DNA of 64,000 nt, taken from assembly GCA_958405195.1 (NCBI GenBank), contig CATYDM010000007.1, positions 4,515-68,514 of the forward strand. Direction: 5' to 3'. This document shows, one piece after another, positions 1 through 7,480 of the stretch. This DNA comes from an uncultured Collinsella sp. GTDB taxonomy: Bacteria > Actinomycetota > Coriobacteriia > Coriobacteriales > Coriobacteriaceae. Made by a program: the position numbers and the translations under genes. How positions within the stretch are numbered: the stretch's first letter is position 1; each line of letters opens with the position of its first letter. Below the pieces are notes generated by a model that ran no database searches, was not told the origin of the DNA, and worked only from the letters and a program-made list of their open reading frames with translations.

Positions 1-1
1 C

Positions 2-373
2 GCGTGCCGGAACACCGACCCCAACTCCCGCGCGTCCATCCCGTACAGGGGATACGAGGTCCCGCTCGTCGACCAGGTGACGGAGCTCACGGGAGCAACC
101 AAGGAGGAGCGCCTAGATGCCCTCAAGGCCAAGGCCAAGACGAAGCTCGTGGACAACTCCTCGTCCATCGAGTACGTCGAGTGGGGCCACCCGTGGGTGC
201 CCCTGCTGCCCAACGACGCGGTCGGCATCGACTATCTCACCGCCGGGCTAAATTGGCGCGGTGCGATAACGGAGCAGGAGATAGAGGTCGGCGGCCACTG
301 CGCGGTTACGGGCAAGGCCCGCCGCTTCATCCGCTCCGGCTTCGTCACCGAGACGGAGGGAGGGTCATGGTAA
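2..373 (+). CDS. Phage tail-associated protein, C-terminal part (5' end outside window)
   Basis: The frame is open from the first bases of the window to a stop at 371-373, so this is the C-terminal ~123 residues of a longer protein that begins upstream. The tail reads through a region with SIPYRGYEVPLVDQ and ends with FVTETEGGSW. It lies immediately before a small baseplate-type protein and a BppU-like protein, and overlaps the next start by a few bases. Position suggests a siphovirus tail or baseplate component of the kind found before the receptor-binding genes. I do not recognise the family from this fragment; the functional label rests on context. Confidence 0.6.
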   Translation, partial: ACRNTDPNSRASIPYRGYEVPLVDQVTELTGATKEERLDALKAKAKTKLVDNSSSIEYVEWGHPWVPLLPNDAVGIDYLTAGLNWRGAITEQEIEVGGHCAVTGKARRFIRSGFVTETEGGSW

Positions 374-594
374 GCGGCCACGAGCTGTACGAGCTGCTGT
401 TCGGCGGGGCGGGTGCCAAGGAGTCCCACACGTGGGGCACCGTCGCCGCAGTCAACCAAGACGGGACCGCCGACGTGCGGCTCAACCCATCCATATCGAC
501 CACCTGCACGTGCCTGGCCGAGGTGAAGGCCGGGGACCGCGTGCTGGTGCTCGTGTTCAAGCAAGGAGCAGTAGTGCTCGGGAAGGCGGTCTAG
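367..594 (+). CDS. Small phage baseplate/tail protein (75 aa, hypothetical)
   Basis: A 75-residue protein starting at an ATG that overlaps the end of the preceding gene (translational coupling) and whose stop is directly followed by the next ATG. An upstream GGAGGG (about 357-362) is spaced for this start, which is why the longer in-frame extension upstream was not used. The core (GTVAAVNQDGTADVRL, then VKAGDRVLVLVF) has the alternating pattern of a small beta-barrel, as often seen in baseplate spike or hub accessory proteins. Fold assignment is inference; no known name is offered. Confidence 0.6.
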   Translation: MVSGHELYELLFGGAGAKESHTWGTVAAVNQDGTADVRLNPSISTTCTCLAEVKAGDRVLVLVFKQGAVVLGKAV

Positions 595-1365
595 ATGCTC
601 ATAGACCTCACGCTCGACATCGAGAAGGGCACCAACCGCTTCTCGACGCTCGACAACCCCATCACGCTTCGGCAACAGGACGCCGAGGCGTACGTGTTCA
701 ACGTCAACCTGCGGCAGGGAGGCGCAGTGCTCGACCTCACGGGCATGACCGTGCGCTTCTACGCGTTGCGCCCGGACGGCGGGAAGGTCATCGACGGCGA
801 GAACGTCGCGGTGCTCTCCGCGCCCGACGGAATCGTGCAGTACACCGTCCCCGCCAAGCTCACGCAGGCGGCAGGCGACATCCCGACCTCGTACATCCGC
901 ATAAGCTCGGGCGACTGGTCGGCATCCACGGGCAACATCGCCATCAGGGTCGTGCCCTCGGTGGCCATCGAGGCCACGGGCGGCGACTACATCCCCGAGA
1001 TCGACCGCCTCATCAACGCGCTCGAGGCGCAGCGCGTCACCTACGGCAACGCCGAGGATGTGCGCGCGTCCGAGTGGCAGGCAATCATGGACGAGGTTAT
1101 CAACGCGCGCGGACGTGCGGACAGCGCGGCAGACCGCTGCGAGGCCGCGCTCGCGTCGCTCAAGGTCGGCTACGACGACCTGACGGACGACGCGAAGGAG
1201 AAGATCGCCGCGATGGCGAGCGCCGGAGTGGTATTCGCCACGCACGCGGAAATCGACGAGGCGTTCGAGTCCATCATCGCCCCGGCAATCGGCACCGACA
1301 CGGTCCTCGACGGCCTCACCCAGGAGGACTACGACTACGCCTTCGGCAAGGTTTTCGGCCAGTAA
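595..1365 (+). CDS. BppU-like phage baseplate upper protein
   Basis: 256 residues. The N-terminal ~125 residues begin with LTLDIEKGTNRF and contain a beta-rich pattern with DLTGMTVRFYALRPDGGKVI, characteristic of the BppU N-terminal (DUF2479-type) domain that links receptor-binding proteins to the baseplate in Gram-positive siphophages. The second half (from about residue 130) is helical and probably a stalk or shoulder. It starts directly after the stop of the previous gene and precedes the DGR target gene by 10 bases, consistent with a baseplate adaptor that carries the variable protein. Family assignment is from pattern memory and fairly confident; the partner assignment is inference. Confidence 0.7.
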   Translation: MLIDLTLDIEKGTNRFSTLDNPITLRQQDAEAYVFNVNLRQGGAVLDLTGMTVRFYALRPDGGKVIDGENVAVLSAPDGIVQYTVPAKLTQAAGDIPTSYIRISSGDWSASTGNIAIRVVPSVAIEATGGDYIPEIDRLINALEAQRVTYGNAEDVRASEWQAIMDEVINARGRADSAADRCEAALASLKVGYDDLTDDAKEKIAAMASAGVVFATHAEIDEAFESIIAPAIGTDTVLDGLTQEDYDYAFGKVFGQ

Positions 1366-1375
1366 AGGAGAAAGA

Positions 1376-2971
1376 ATGGCAGTACAGGTAAACAAGGTCA
1401 TGACGTTCGGCGACACCGTCGACCTCATCACCAAGGTGCACAAGGCCTCGGCGAACCCCGTGGCCGTCGCGCCCCACTACGACGGCACCAAGGGCGAGTA
1501 CGACAACCTCGGCGAGTGGTTCAGCCTGCGCCGTGACGGCAAGGTGTACGGCGTTGACATCCCCGAGTACACCTACTCGAATGACCCCAAGGGCATCAAG
1601 ACGCGCGACAACGTCGGCCTCGTGTGCCAGCCCGCCACCAACACCACGGCGGGCCGCGACGACTACTCCAAGCTCAACGCCTTCGAGTACTTCACCGTCA
1701 ACGGCACGGTCGACGACAGCGGCAAATTCCACTGCACGGCGATGAAGGGCGACGGCCGCTTCAGGGCCGACGGCTCCAACGGCGACGTCTGGGTCATGGC
1801 CTGCCCCGGCTACTACAGCATCACACGCAGCAACGGATACAAGCGCCTGCTCTACTCCGACACCAAGTACGAGGGCATGAGGCCGCTGCCGGGCCAGAAG
1901 TACGCCGACGGCACCGAGCGACCGCTCCTCGTCTTCTCGCCCTACCTCGCGTGGTGCGATTCCAACAACGTCCCCCACAGCTATTCCGGCAAGGTCCACA
2001 CGTTCCAGTTCGGCTCGCACAACACCGGCATCAGCTACAGCAAGAAGAAGGGCGCGGGCTACACGGGCCGCACCGTGGCGGACAACTTCTATATCCAGCT
2101 CATGCTCATGATCAAGTACGCCACGCAGGACCTCCAGAGCCTCGGCGGCTGCACCGACTATGCGAGCCAGTACAAGGTCCTCGAGGCCGAAACGGGCGTG
2201 AACCGCGTGCTGCTGCCGAAGGCGGCGGCCGACTACTTCCTCGTCGGCTCCACGCTGAACTGCGGACCGAACAGCGACCGAGGCGCGACCGCCGGACAGT
2301 CCACGTTCGCCTACCGCACCGTCACCAAGATCGAGACGATGAGCGACCGCTGCGCGGTCTACGTCGACGGCGCACCGTTCACCACGGCCGTCGACGATTA
2401 CGTGAGCGCCATGCCCTGGAAGACCGGAACGTGCGACAACCTGCTCGGCACGGACGGCTACCCCATCGCGGGCAAGCCCAAGCAGCGCCAGCCGTACCGC
2501 ATCCAGGGCATCGAGGTGCTCTGCGGAGCGTACGAGCCGCTGTGCGACGTGATCGTGAATCAGGCCAAGACGTCGGCCGACGAGGGCCACTGCGAGCTGT
2601 ACAAGTGCTTCGATTCGCGCAAATACTCCTCGGCACTCGACGCCAACCACGTCAAGCTCGACCTCGAGCTGCCCGCGCGCGACAGCAAGACCAACGGCCA
2701 GTGGATGTACAACGAGGACTGGCAGGAGTCCGCGAAGTGCCCCGGCCTCCTCGTGCCCACAGGTTCCAAGGGAACCTCCACCACAGGCACCTGCGACGCG
2801 ATATATTCCGACCCGATCTCATCCCCCGGCCTGCGAGAGCTGCGGTGCTTCGGCGCTCTCGGGCATGGGTCTGTGTGCGGTGCCTTCTGCGGCGCTTCGA
2901 GCAACGGGCTCGGCAACTACTGGTGGGGCTTTGGCGGTCGGCTATCTGGCCTGGGGGTCACCATGGCCTAG
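1376..2971 (+). CDS. DGR target: phage tail protein with hypervariable C-terminus
   Basis: 531 residues, start ATG with AAGGAG seven bases upstream. The body is a receptor-binding style protein with many aromatic and Cys residues. The final ~43 residues contain the variable repeat (codons 489-525), ending in GNYWWGFGGRLSG and six invariant residues. The C-terminal position of the repeat and the FGG/Trp-rich context fit the C-type-lectin-like (formylglycine-enzyme-like) fold used by diversified DGR proteins. Relative to the template, 14 codons differ: Q to R, N to A (twice), R to G (twice), N to H, M to V, Y to C (twice), N to S, R to W, N to G, Y to F and K to L. The stop codon sits in the loop of a 9-bp hairpin. 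Role: probable host-receptor binding on the phage tail (inference). Confidence 0.85.
   Translation: MAVQVNKVMTFGDTVDLITKVHKASANPVAVAPHYDGTKGEYDNLGEWFSLRRDGKVYGVDIPEYTYSNDPKGIKTRDNVGLVCQPATNTTAGRDDYSKLNAFEYFTVNGTVDDSGKFHCTAMKGDGRFRADGSNGDVWVMACPGYYSITRSNGYKRLLYSDTKYEGMRPLPGQKYADGTERPLLVFSPYLAWCDSNNVPHSYSGKVHTFQFGSHNTGISYSKKKGAGYTGRTVADNFYIQLMLMIKYATQDLQSLGGCTDYASQYKVLEAETGVNRVLLPKAAADYFLVGSTLNCGPNSDRGATAGQSTFAYRTVTKIETMSDRCAVYVDGAPFTTAVDDYVSAMPWKTGTCDNLLGTDGYPIAGKPKQRQPYRIQGIEVLCGAYEPLCDVIVNQAKTSADEGHCELYKCFDSRKYSSALDANHVKLDLELPARDSKTNGQWMYNEDWQESAKCPGLLVPTGSKGTSTTGTCDAIYSDPISSPGLRELRCFGALGHGSVCGAFCGASSNGLGNYWWGFGGRLSGLGVTMA
2840..2949 (+). repeat. DGR variable repeat (VR)
   Basis: This 110-base stretch aligns without gaps to 3075-3184. 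I count 18 mismatches and every one is at a position where the downstream copy has adenine; the other 84 positions are identical. Immediately outside both ends the similarity stops. The 26 template adenines are 69% substituted (10 to G, 5 to C, 3 to T by my reading). This is the directional A-to-N pattern of DGR mutagenic retrohoming and marks this copy as the recipient. Confidence 0.95.
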
Positions 2972-2979
2972 CCATGGTG
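2959..2979 (+). other. Hairpin/cruciform just downstream of the VR
   Basis: CACCATGGC and GCCATGGTG form a perfect 9-bp stem around a 3-nt CTA loop, nine bases after the end of the VR and overlapping the last codons and the stop of the target gene. In the Bordetella phage BPP-1 DGR a similar short hairpin shortly after the VR stimulates target recognition (established knowledge). By position and size this is the equivalent element here (inference). Confidence 0.75.
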
Positions 2980-2997
2980 CGGGGGTGAAGCGCAAGC

Positions 2998-3016
2998 GAG
3001 GGGGCAGCGCCCCCTC
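2998..3016 (+). terminator. GC-rich hairpin between target gene and template
   Basis: GAGGGGGC and GCCCCCTC form an 8-bp stem with loop AGC in the spacer between the target gene and the template repeat. There is no T-run after it, so it is a weak terminator at best; it might instead delimit the 5' end of the template RNA. Nothing else of note is seen between 2980 and 3074. Confidence 0.35.
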
Positions 3017-3074
3017 ATCACCCCTCCCAGGCCCCTTGGGGGTTCTCGGCGGTAGCCGCTTGGTTCTCGGCCTT

Positions 3075-3184
3075 CTGCAGTGCTTCGGCAATCTCAGGAA
3101 TGGGTCTATGTACGGTGCCTTCTACGGCAATTCGAACAACAGGCTCGGCAACTACAGGTGGAACTATGGCGGTCGGAAATCTGG
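3075..3184 (+). repeat. DGR template repeat (TR) within template RNA
   Basis: Non-coding donor copy lying between the target gene and the reverse transcriptase, in the same orientation as both. It holds 26 adenines. Read in the frame of the target it has AAC/AAT at six codons, TAC/TAT at four, AGG at three, AAA, CAG and ATG, so adenines fall mostly on first and second codon positions and give non-synonymous change. The template RNA boundaries cannot be seen; they probably extend into 2980-3312. No separate gene is supported in this interval, although an open frame crosses the TR. Confidence 0.93.
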
Positions 3185-3312
3185 TCAAACGCGGAACACG
3201 CTCGTCGAGTCCACCCGCTTCGAGCGGGCATGCCCCGTCAACTGACGAAAATATCAACCCCACGGCGTTTCGTAGCCCAGCGGCGAAGAACGCCAAAACC
3301 AGATAGGACACA

Positions 3313-4554
3313 ATGAGGCGTTACTGCAAGCGCGTGGACATCGAGGACGAGGGCTTCTGCCTCGCCGCTGTCCGCGACTTCCTGCGAGGCAAGAGCGGGC
3401 GCAGGGAGGTGCAGGCGCTTCTGGACGAATACGGAGGCGAGGAGGAGCTGGCGCGCTCCCTCGCCGCCGAGATACGCGAGCGGCGCGTCACGGTCGCACC
3501 CATCCAGTACTTCAACCGAATCGAGCCGATCAACGGCAAGCACCGGATAATCGGGCGCGAGACGCCGAAGCACCAGTGCTTCGACTACATCGCGGTGAAC
3601 GGTCTAGCCGAGATGCTCATGGCCAAGATAGGCGACTACCAGACGGCCTCCATACCGGGGCGCGGCCAGATATTCGCCAAGCACGCCATCGAGAAGTGGA
3701 TACGCGAGCCGAGGGCCAGGTACTTCATAAAGCTGGACATCCGCAAGTTCTACCCGAGCATCGACCAAGACGTGCTCCGCGCCATGCTCGCGCGCGACGT
3801 GAAGAACGAGGCCCTGCTCTACCTCGTCGGCGTCCTCCTCGACCAGTTCCCGCACGGCCTGAACATCGGCTCGTTCCTAAGCCAATACCTGGCCAACTAC
3901 TACGCCTCGCGCGCTTACCACTACGCGCAGGAGCGCCTGCGCAAGACGCGCGTGAACAGGCGCACGGGCGTGGTGACGTACAAGCGCCTCGTGGACCACG
4001 TGCTGTTCTACATGGACGACATCCTACTCATGGGCCACGACAAGCGCGACCTGAAGATGGCCGCGCGCCGCCTGTCAAAGTTCGTGAGGGACGAGCCGCA
4101 CGTCGAGCTGAAGCCGTGGAAGGTGTGCGCCGTGGACAAGGAGCCGCTGGATATGGTCGGCTTCGTCTTCTACACGTACAAGACAACCATCCGGCCGGGC
4201 ATCTTCCTGCGCGCCAGGCGTGCCTTCATGCTCGCCGGGCGGTCGGAGGTCATACCGCTGCCGCTGGCCCGGCGGTGCATCAGCTATTACGGCTACCTGA
4301 AACACAGCTGCAGCAAGGGAGTCATCGAGAAATATCACGCGGAGGATACATTCGCACGGTGCAAGGACGTCGTGAGCCTTGCCGAGACCGAGAGGAGACT
4401 CGATGAGAGTTTATTCGACGGCGGAGCTTCAGGCCGTGGACTACCACGAGCGCCCGGACGGCTTCGCGGACATCAGACTGCGCCGCAACATCCAGAAGGT
4501 GACGCGCGAGCAGATCGACCCTGCCGGAGAAGCCACCGTGGAGTGGCGGGCTGA
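3313..4554 (+). CDS. DGR-type reverse transcriptase
   Basis: 413 residues as open. Seen: palm motif with Asp about residue 142 (IKLDIRKFYPSID), the DGR-type IGSFLSQ at 185-191 in place of the QGxxxSP of retroviral and group II enzymes, and the catalytic YMDD at 233-236 followed by ILLMG. This is the polymerase that copies the template RNA with adenine errors (established for the family). Start ATG follows AGGA. The last ~50 residues (after ETERRLDES) overlap the next gene in another frame and look like low-quality coding sequence, so the functional protein may be shorter or the overlap real. No Avd accessory gene is visible between the TR and this gene or before the TR. Confidence 0.92.
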   Translation: MRRYCKRVDIEDEGFCLAAVRDFLRGKSGRREVQALLDEYGGEEELARSLAAEIRERRVTVAPIQYFNRIEPINGKHRIIGRETPKHQCFDYIAVNGLAEMLMAKIGDYQTASIPGRGQIFAKHAIEKWIREPRARYFIKLDIRKFYPSIDQDVLRAMLARDVKNEALLYLVGVLLDQFPHGLNIGSFLSQYLANYYASRAYHYAQERLRKTRVNRRTGVVTYKRLVDHVLFYMDDILLMGHDKRDLKMAARRLSKFVRDEPHVELKPWKVCAVDKEPLDMVGFVFYTYKTTIRPGIFLRARRAFMLAGRSEVIPLPLARRCISYYGYLKHSCSKGVIEKYHAEDTFARCKDVVSLAETERRLDESLFDGGASGRGLPRAPGRLRGHQTAPQHPEGDARADRPCRRSHRGVAG

Positions 4555-4810
4555 CGAGCAGTACGTCCTCGCCGCCATCTCGAAGGACGAGGCCACCGAG
4601 GCGTTCGACCAGCTCTGGGAGCAGGCCGTGCGCGACGGCATGACGCTCGACGAGCGAGTCGACGAGACCGAGCAGAGCGCCAGCGACAGCGGCGACGCCA
4701 TCGCGGAGCTCGGCGACCTGGTCGCAGAGCAGCAGTCGGCAATCGAGGACCAAGAGGCCGCACTGGCCGAACTCGGCGACCTCGTGGCAACCATCAAGGG
4801 AGGTGAGTAA
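4403..4810 (+). CDS. Phage structural protein with C-terminal coiled coil (hypothetical)
   Basis: 135 residues from the ATG at 4403, chosen because AGGAG lies seven bases before it; an upstream TTG in frame has no such site. It overlaps the end of the reverse transcriptase frame by about 150 bases. The N-terminal half is a compact domain (YHERPDGFADIRLRRNIQKV); the C-terminal third is acidic with a repeated AELGDLVA unit typical of a trimeric coiled coil. It precedes an XkdX-like small gene, as in many Firmicute/Actinobacterial tail modules. It is acidic, unlike the basic helical Avd protein of DGRs, so I do not assign that role. Confidence 0.65.
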   Translation: MRVYSTAELQAVDYHERPDGFADIRLRRNIQKVTREQIDPAGEATVEWRADEQYVLAAISKDEATEAFDQLWEQAVRDGMTLDERVDETEQSASDSGDAIAELGDLVAEQQSAIEDQEAALAELGDLVATIKGGE

Positions 4811-4812
4811 CA

Positions 4813-4920
4813 ATGGCGAAGATCTACTACCGCCAAGTCAAGGCCGGAAAGCGCACCATCGAAGAGGTGCCCGAGCTTTGGCGCGAGAAGGTGCAGAAGA
4901 TGCTGGACGAGGAGGCCTAA
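4813..4920 (+). CDS. XkdX/CD1375-like small phage protein (35 aa)
   Basis: A 35-residue protein, MAKIYYRQVKAGKRTIEEV followed by PELWREKVQKMLDEEA. GGAGGTGA lies just upstream and the stop codon overlaps the next ATG (TAATG). The pattern (short N-terminal strand, K-x-G, then VPELWREKV) resembles the small XkdX/CD1375 proteins that sit right after tail fibre genes in prophages. Function in the family is unknown. Confidence 0.7.
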   Translation: MAKIYYRQVKAGKRTIEEVPELWREKVQKMLDEEA

Positions 4921-5255
4921 TGCTCTCCACCGTTATCAGCGGACTGACGCTCGCGGTGGTGACGGGCCTAGCCGGGTATCTCGGCAGGCAGCTGCATGAC
5001 ATCCGCAAGGAGTACTCGGCCGTCATATCCGCGCAGCGCTCGCAACTGAAGGCCTCCATCGTGCGCAGCTACGAGGAGGCAGAGGCCCGGGGCTACATCA
5101 CGGCCATGGAGCTGGACACGCTCAACAAGCGCGCCGACAACTACGCCCTCCTCCACGGTGACACGTACATCGAGACGATCAGGGCGCACGCGAACACCAT
5201 GGACATACACGGAAGCATCCCCGAGTACACGCATCCCGAGAACCACAATGGTTAG
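4920..5255 (+). CDS. Small phage membrane protein upstream of holin (hypothetical)
   Basis: 111 residues, starting at the ATG that shares its A with the preceding stop. Residues 3-21 (STVISGLTLAVVTGLAGYL) form one transmembrane segment and the remainder is a charged helical stretch with RSYEEAEARGYITAMELDTL. Proteins of this layout commonly lie beside holins in siphovirus lysis modules and may be a second holin-like or lysis-accessory protein (inference). No named family recognised with certainty. Confidence 0.6.
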   Translation: MLSTVISGLTLAVVTGLAGYLGRQLHDIRKEYSAVISAQRSQLKASIVRSYEEAEARGYITAMELDTLNKRADNYALLHGDTYIETIRAHANTMDIHGSIPEYTHPENHNG

Positions 5256-5263
5256 GAGCAACT

Positions 5264-5497
5264 ATGAACAAGGACGCGCTCAAGCGCTGGCTCATCGCCG
5301 CAGGAGTCCGCGCCGTGAAGACGGCGGCCCAGACGGCCGTGACGCTCATCGGCTCGACCGCCGTGGCCATCACGTCGCTCGACTGGGGCCAGATCGCGGC
5401 CGTGGCCGCATGCACCGCAGTGGTATCGGTAATCACCTCAATCGCCGGAGTCCCGGAGGTCGAGGAGGGTACCTCGCCGTTTGCGATGCGGCACTAG
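5264..5497 (+). CDS. Phage holin (r1t-like)
   Basis: 77 residues, start ATG preceded by AGGAG. It has a basic N-terminus (NKDALKRWLIAAGVRAVKTA) and two hydrophobic segments at about residues 22-41 and 45-62, ending with AGVPEVEEG. This matches the r1t-type holin family, which forms membrane lesions that let endolysin reach the wall. It precedes the two lysis-related enzymes, completing a lysis cassette. Confidence 0.8.
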   Translation: MNKDALKRWLIAAGVRAVKTAAQTAVTLIGSTAVAITSLDWGQIAAVAACTAVVSVITSIAGVPEVEEGTSPFAMRH

Positions 5498-6096
5498 CGC
5501 TACTCGCGGCATCCGTGCTCGTCTTCCTCTCTCTCGAGCTAGGGATGCCGCAGGTGCGGACGGCCGGGAAGGCGATACCGACCGTCTACGACAAGGACGC
5601 TCCAGCGCAGGTCCCGACCTACCTCCAGACGGACGAGCGCTGGGGCGCTCTCCCCTATGCGGGGGACGACATCGCAACGAGCGGCTGCGGCCTCACCAGC
5701 GCGGCCATGGCGTACACCCGCCTCACCGGCGAGGAGTGGACGCCGCTGCGGCTCGCGCTGACCGTCGGCGACACGTGCACCACGGACGGCCTGAACGACA
5801 TGCAGAAGTTCTGCGCGTGGATGCGCGCGAACGACGGGGGCCTGTCGAGCACGGGCTTGCTCTACGACCAGCAGGAGGCGCTCGGGTATGCGGAGCGCGG
5901 CTGGATGGTGTTCGGCTCCATGACCGGGCAGCTGCACGAGGGCGGAAGGGCCTACGGTGGCCACATCGTGCTCATATGCGGATGGGACGGCGGCACGGCC
6001 GACGTCCGCGACCCATACGAGGGACAAGTGAATCTGAACACAGACGAGTTCGCCAGCGTATCGTGGGCGTACTTCATAGCGATAGGGAGTGATTGA
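5410..6096 (+). CDS. Phage C39-like cysteine peptidase, membrane anchored
   Basis: The C39-like domain begins with [11 protein letters not shown] and [11 protein letters not shown] (candidate catalytic Cys), with the His region at [15 protein letters not shown] and the Asp at VRDPYEG, as in the peptidase C39-like (Peptidase_C39_2) family. An N-terminal hydrophobic segment ([20 protein letters not shown]) should anchor or export it. The start is uncertain: the only ATG upstream of the hydrophobic segment is at 5410, overlapping the holin by 88 bases; a GTG at 5515 would cut into the segment. It overlaps the endolysin start region. Probably a second lytic or exported phage enzyme; wall amidase/peptidase activity is inferred. 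Confidence 0.7.
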   Translation: MHRSGIGNHLNRRSPGGRGGYLAVCDAALALLAASVLVFLSLELGMPQVRTAGKAIPTVYDKDAPAQVPTYLQTDERWGALPYAGDDIATSGCGLTSAAMAYTRLTGEEWTPLRLALTVGDTCTTDGLNDMQKFCAWMRANDGGLSSTGLLYDQQEALGYAERGWMVFGSMTGQLHEGGRAYGGHIVLICGWDGGTADVRDPYEGQVNLNTDEFASVSWAYFIAIGSD

Positions 6097-6098
6097 CG

Positions 6099-7160
6099 GT
6101 GCAGGGCATCGACATCAGCAACTACCAGAGGGGCATCGACCTCGACAAGGTCCCGTTCGACTTCATGATCTGCAAGGCTACCGAGGGCACCGGAATCGTC
6201 CACGACACCTGCGACGGCTTCGTCCAGAAGGCCAAGGCGCTCGGGAAGAAGTGGGGCTTCTACCACTTCCTGAACGGCGAAGACCCGGTGAAGCAGGCCG
6301 AGTTCTTCGTATCGCAGACCAAGAACTACTTCGGCAACGGCGTGCCCGCGCTCGATTACGAGATGTACGGCATGGTCCACGGGGCCGCCGGTGCCAAGAA
6401 GTTCCTCGACTGCGTCCACGAGCTGACGGGCATCCGATGCGCGGTCTACATGAGCCGGAGCGTCTGCACCGAGGACGACTGGAGCGCCGTGGCCAAGGAC
6501 CACCCGCTGTGGGTCGCCCAGTACGCCAACACGGAGCGCACGGCATACCAGGCGACCCCGTGGCTGCCCTCCGGCGGCTTCGGCGCGTGGGACGAGTGCG
6601 CGCTCCACCAGTACAGCTCCAACGGCCGCCTCGACGGATACGACGGGCCGCTCGACCTCGACATCGCGCACCTCGATGCGGACGGCTGGGACAGGGTGGC
6701 GAACCCCAAGGGCCTGCCCGTGCCCGATGCCAAGCCGAGCGGGACGGTCCCGCAGCCGCAGGAGACGGCGCTCGGGCTGGCCGCCCGCGTCATGGACGGC
6801 ACCTACGGCAACGGAGACGCGCGCAAGAAGGCGCTCGGGGACCGCTACGACGAGGTGCAGGAGCTGGTGAACTACGTCCTGAAGACGGGAGCCACGGAGC
6901 TGGCCGACGCGGTAATCCGTGGGCAGCTCGGCAGCGGCGAGCTTCGCAAGCGCGTGCTCGGCGGCCGCTACGCGGAGGTGCAGGGAGTGGTCAACGACCG
7001 CCTCGGGGCGTCGTCCAAGAAGACCTACACGGTCAAGAGCGGCGACACGCTCTCGGGCATCGCCGCCAAGTACGGCACGGACTACCAGACGCTGGCCAAG
7101 GCGAACGGGCTGGCGAACCCGAACGTGATCTACCCCGGCCAAGTGCTGGTGGTCGGATAG
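6099..7160 (+). CDS. Phage endolysin: GH25 muramidase with CPL-7 repeats and LysM
   Basis: 353 residues from the GTG at 6099, nine bases after GGGAG; a TTG at 6093 is too close to that site. Domains in order: GH25 lysozyme (QGIDISNYQ, catalytic Asp/Glu regions at LDYEMYG and DLDIAHLD, about 1-205); two CW_7/CPL-7 wall-binding repeats (about 222-260 and 266-305, each with a GRY/DRYxEVQxLVN pattern); and a C-terminal LysM ([17 protein letters not shown], about 308-353). It cleaves peptidoglycan glycan strands at host lysis. It is the last gene of the prophage and is followed by a strong terminator. Confidence 0.92.
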   Translation: MQGIDISNYQRGIDLDKVPFDFMICKATEGTGIVHDTCDGFVQKAKALGKKWGFYHFLNGEDPVKQAEFFVSQTKNYFGNGVPALDYEMYGMVHGAAGAKKFLDCVHELTGIRCAVYMSRSVCTEDDWSAVAKDHPLWVAQYANTERTAYQATPWLPSGGFGAWDECALHQYSSNGRLDGYDGPLDLDIAHLDADGWDRVANPKGLPVPDAKPSGTVPQPQETALGLAARVMDGTYGNGDARKKALGDRYDEVQELVNYVLKTGATELADAVIRGQLGSGELRKRVLGGRYAEVQGVVNDRLGASSKKTYTVKSGDTLSGIAAKYGTDYQTLAKANGLANPNVIYPGQVLVVG

Positions 7161-7167
7161 CCAAAAG

Positions 7168-7203
7168 GAAAGGGGAGGCTCCTCGCGGGGCCTCCCCTTT
7201 TTC
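7168..7203 (+). terminator. Rho-independent terminator of the lysis operon
   Basis: AAGGGGAGGC and GCCTCCCCTT form a 10-bp stem starting 10 bases after the endolysin stop, followed by a T-run. It marks the end of the late prophage transcript. Confidence 0.85.
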
Positions 7204-7291
7204 AGTAGTTGCTATTTTAGGCGGCCCGAGAAAACCTGATGAACACGGAGTGCCCGAGCGCCAGTACCTGGGTTCGACTATCTTTGCAAAT

Positions 7292-7383
7292 GGGGCACCA
7301 TTTAAATTAAGAAGCCCGTTACCCCCGCGGTGACGGGCTTTTTGCTACCGATATGCCGGGATTCGAACCCGGCAGGGTGCGGA
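7292..7383 (+). repeat. 92-bp direct repeat, copy 1 (possible att-site duplication)
   Basis: Identical over 92 bases to 7481-7572. Each copy holds GGGGCACCATTTAAATTAAG, a terminator hairpin (AAGCCCGTTACC paired with GGTGACGGGCTT, then T5), and on the minus strand a tRNA T-arm-like hairpin, GCCGGGTTCGAATCCCGGC. The copies lie just beyond the prophage terminator. A tRNA 3' end duplicated by an integrase is the likeliest origin, but I could not fold a complete tRNA on either strand. Confidence 0.7.
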
Positions 7384-7480
7384 GCTGAGGAAACGCGCAA
7401 GCGTTTTCCAGCGCAGCACGCAAGGAGCGAAGCGACGAAGCGGAAGCGGGCGGCGCCAGCCGCACGCGGATATCCCGCTG

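Noticed and set aside
2865..3245. Open frame of 126 codons reading through VR end and TR
   Set aside because: The TR is a template RNA; the frame arises because TR keeps the coding frame of the VR and has no ribosome site.
4403..4810. Avd accessory protein of the DGR
   Set aside because: Protein is acidic with a coiled-coil end; Avd is a small basic helical bundle.
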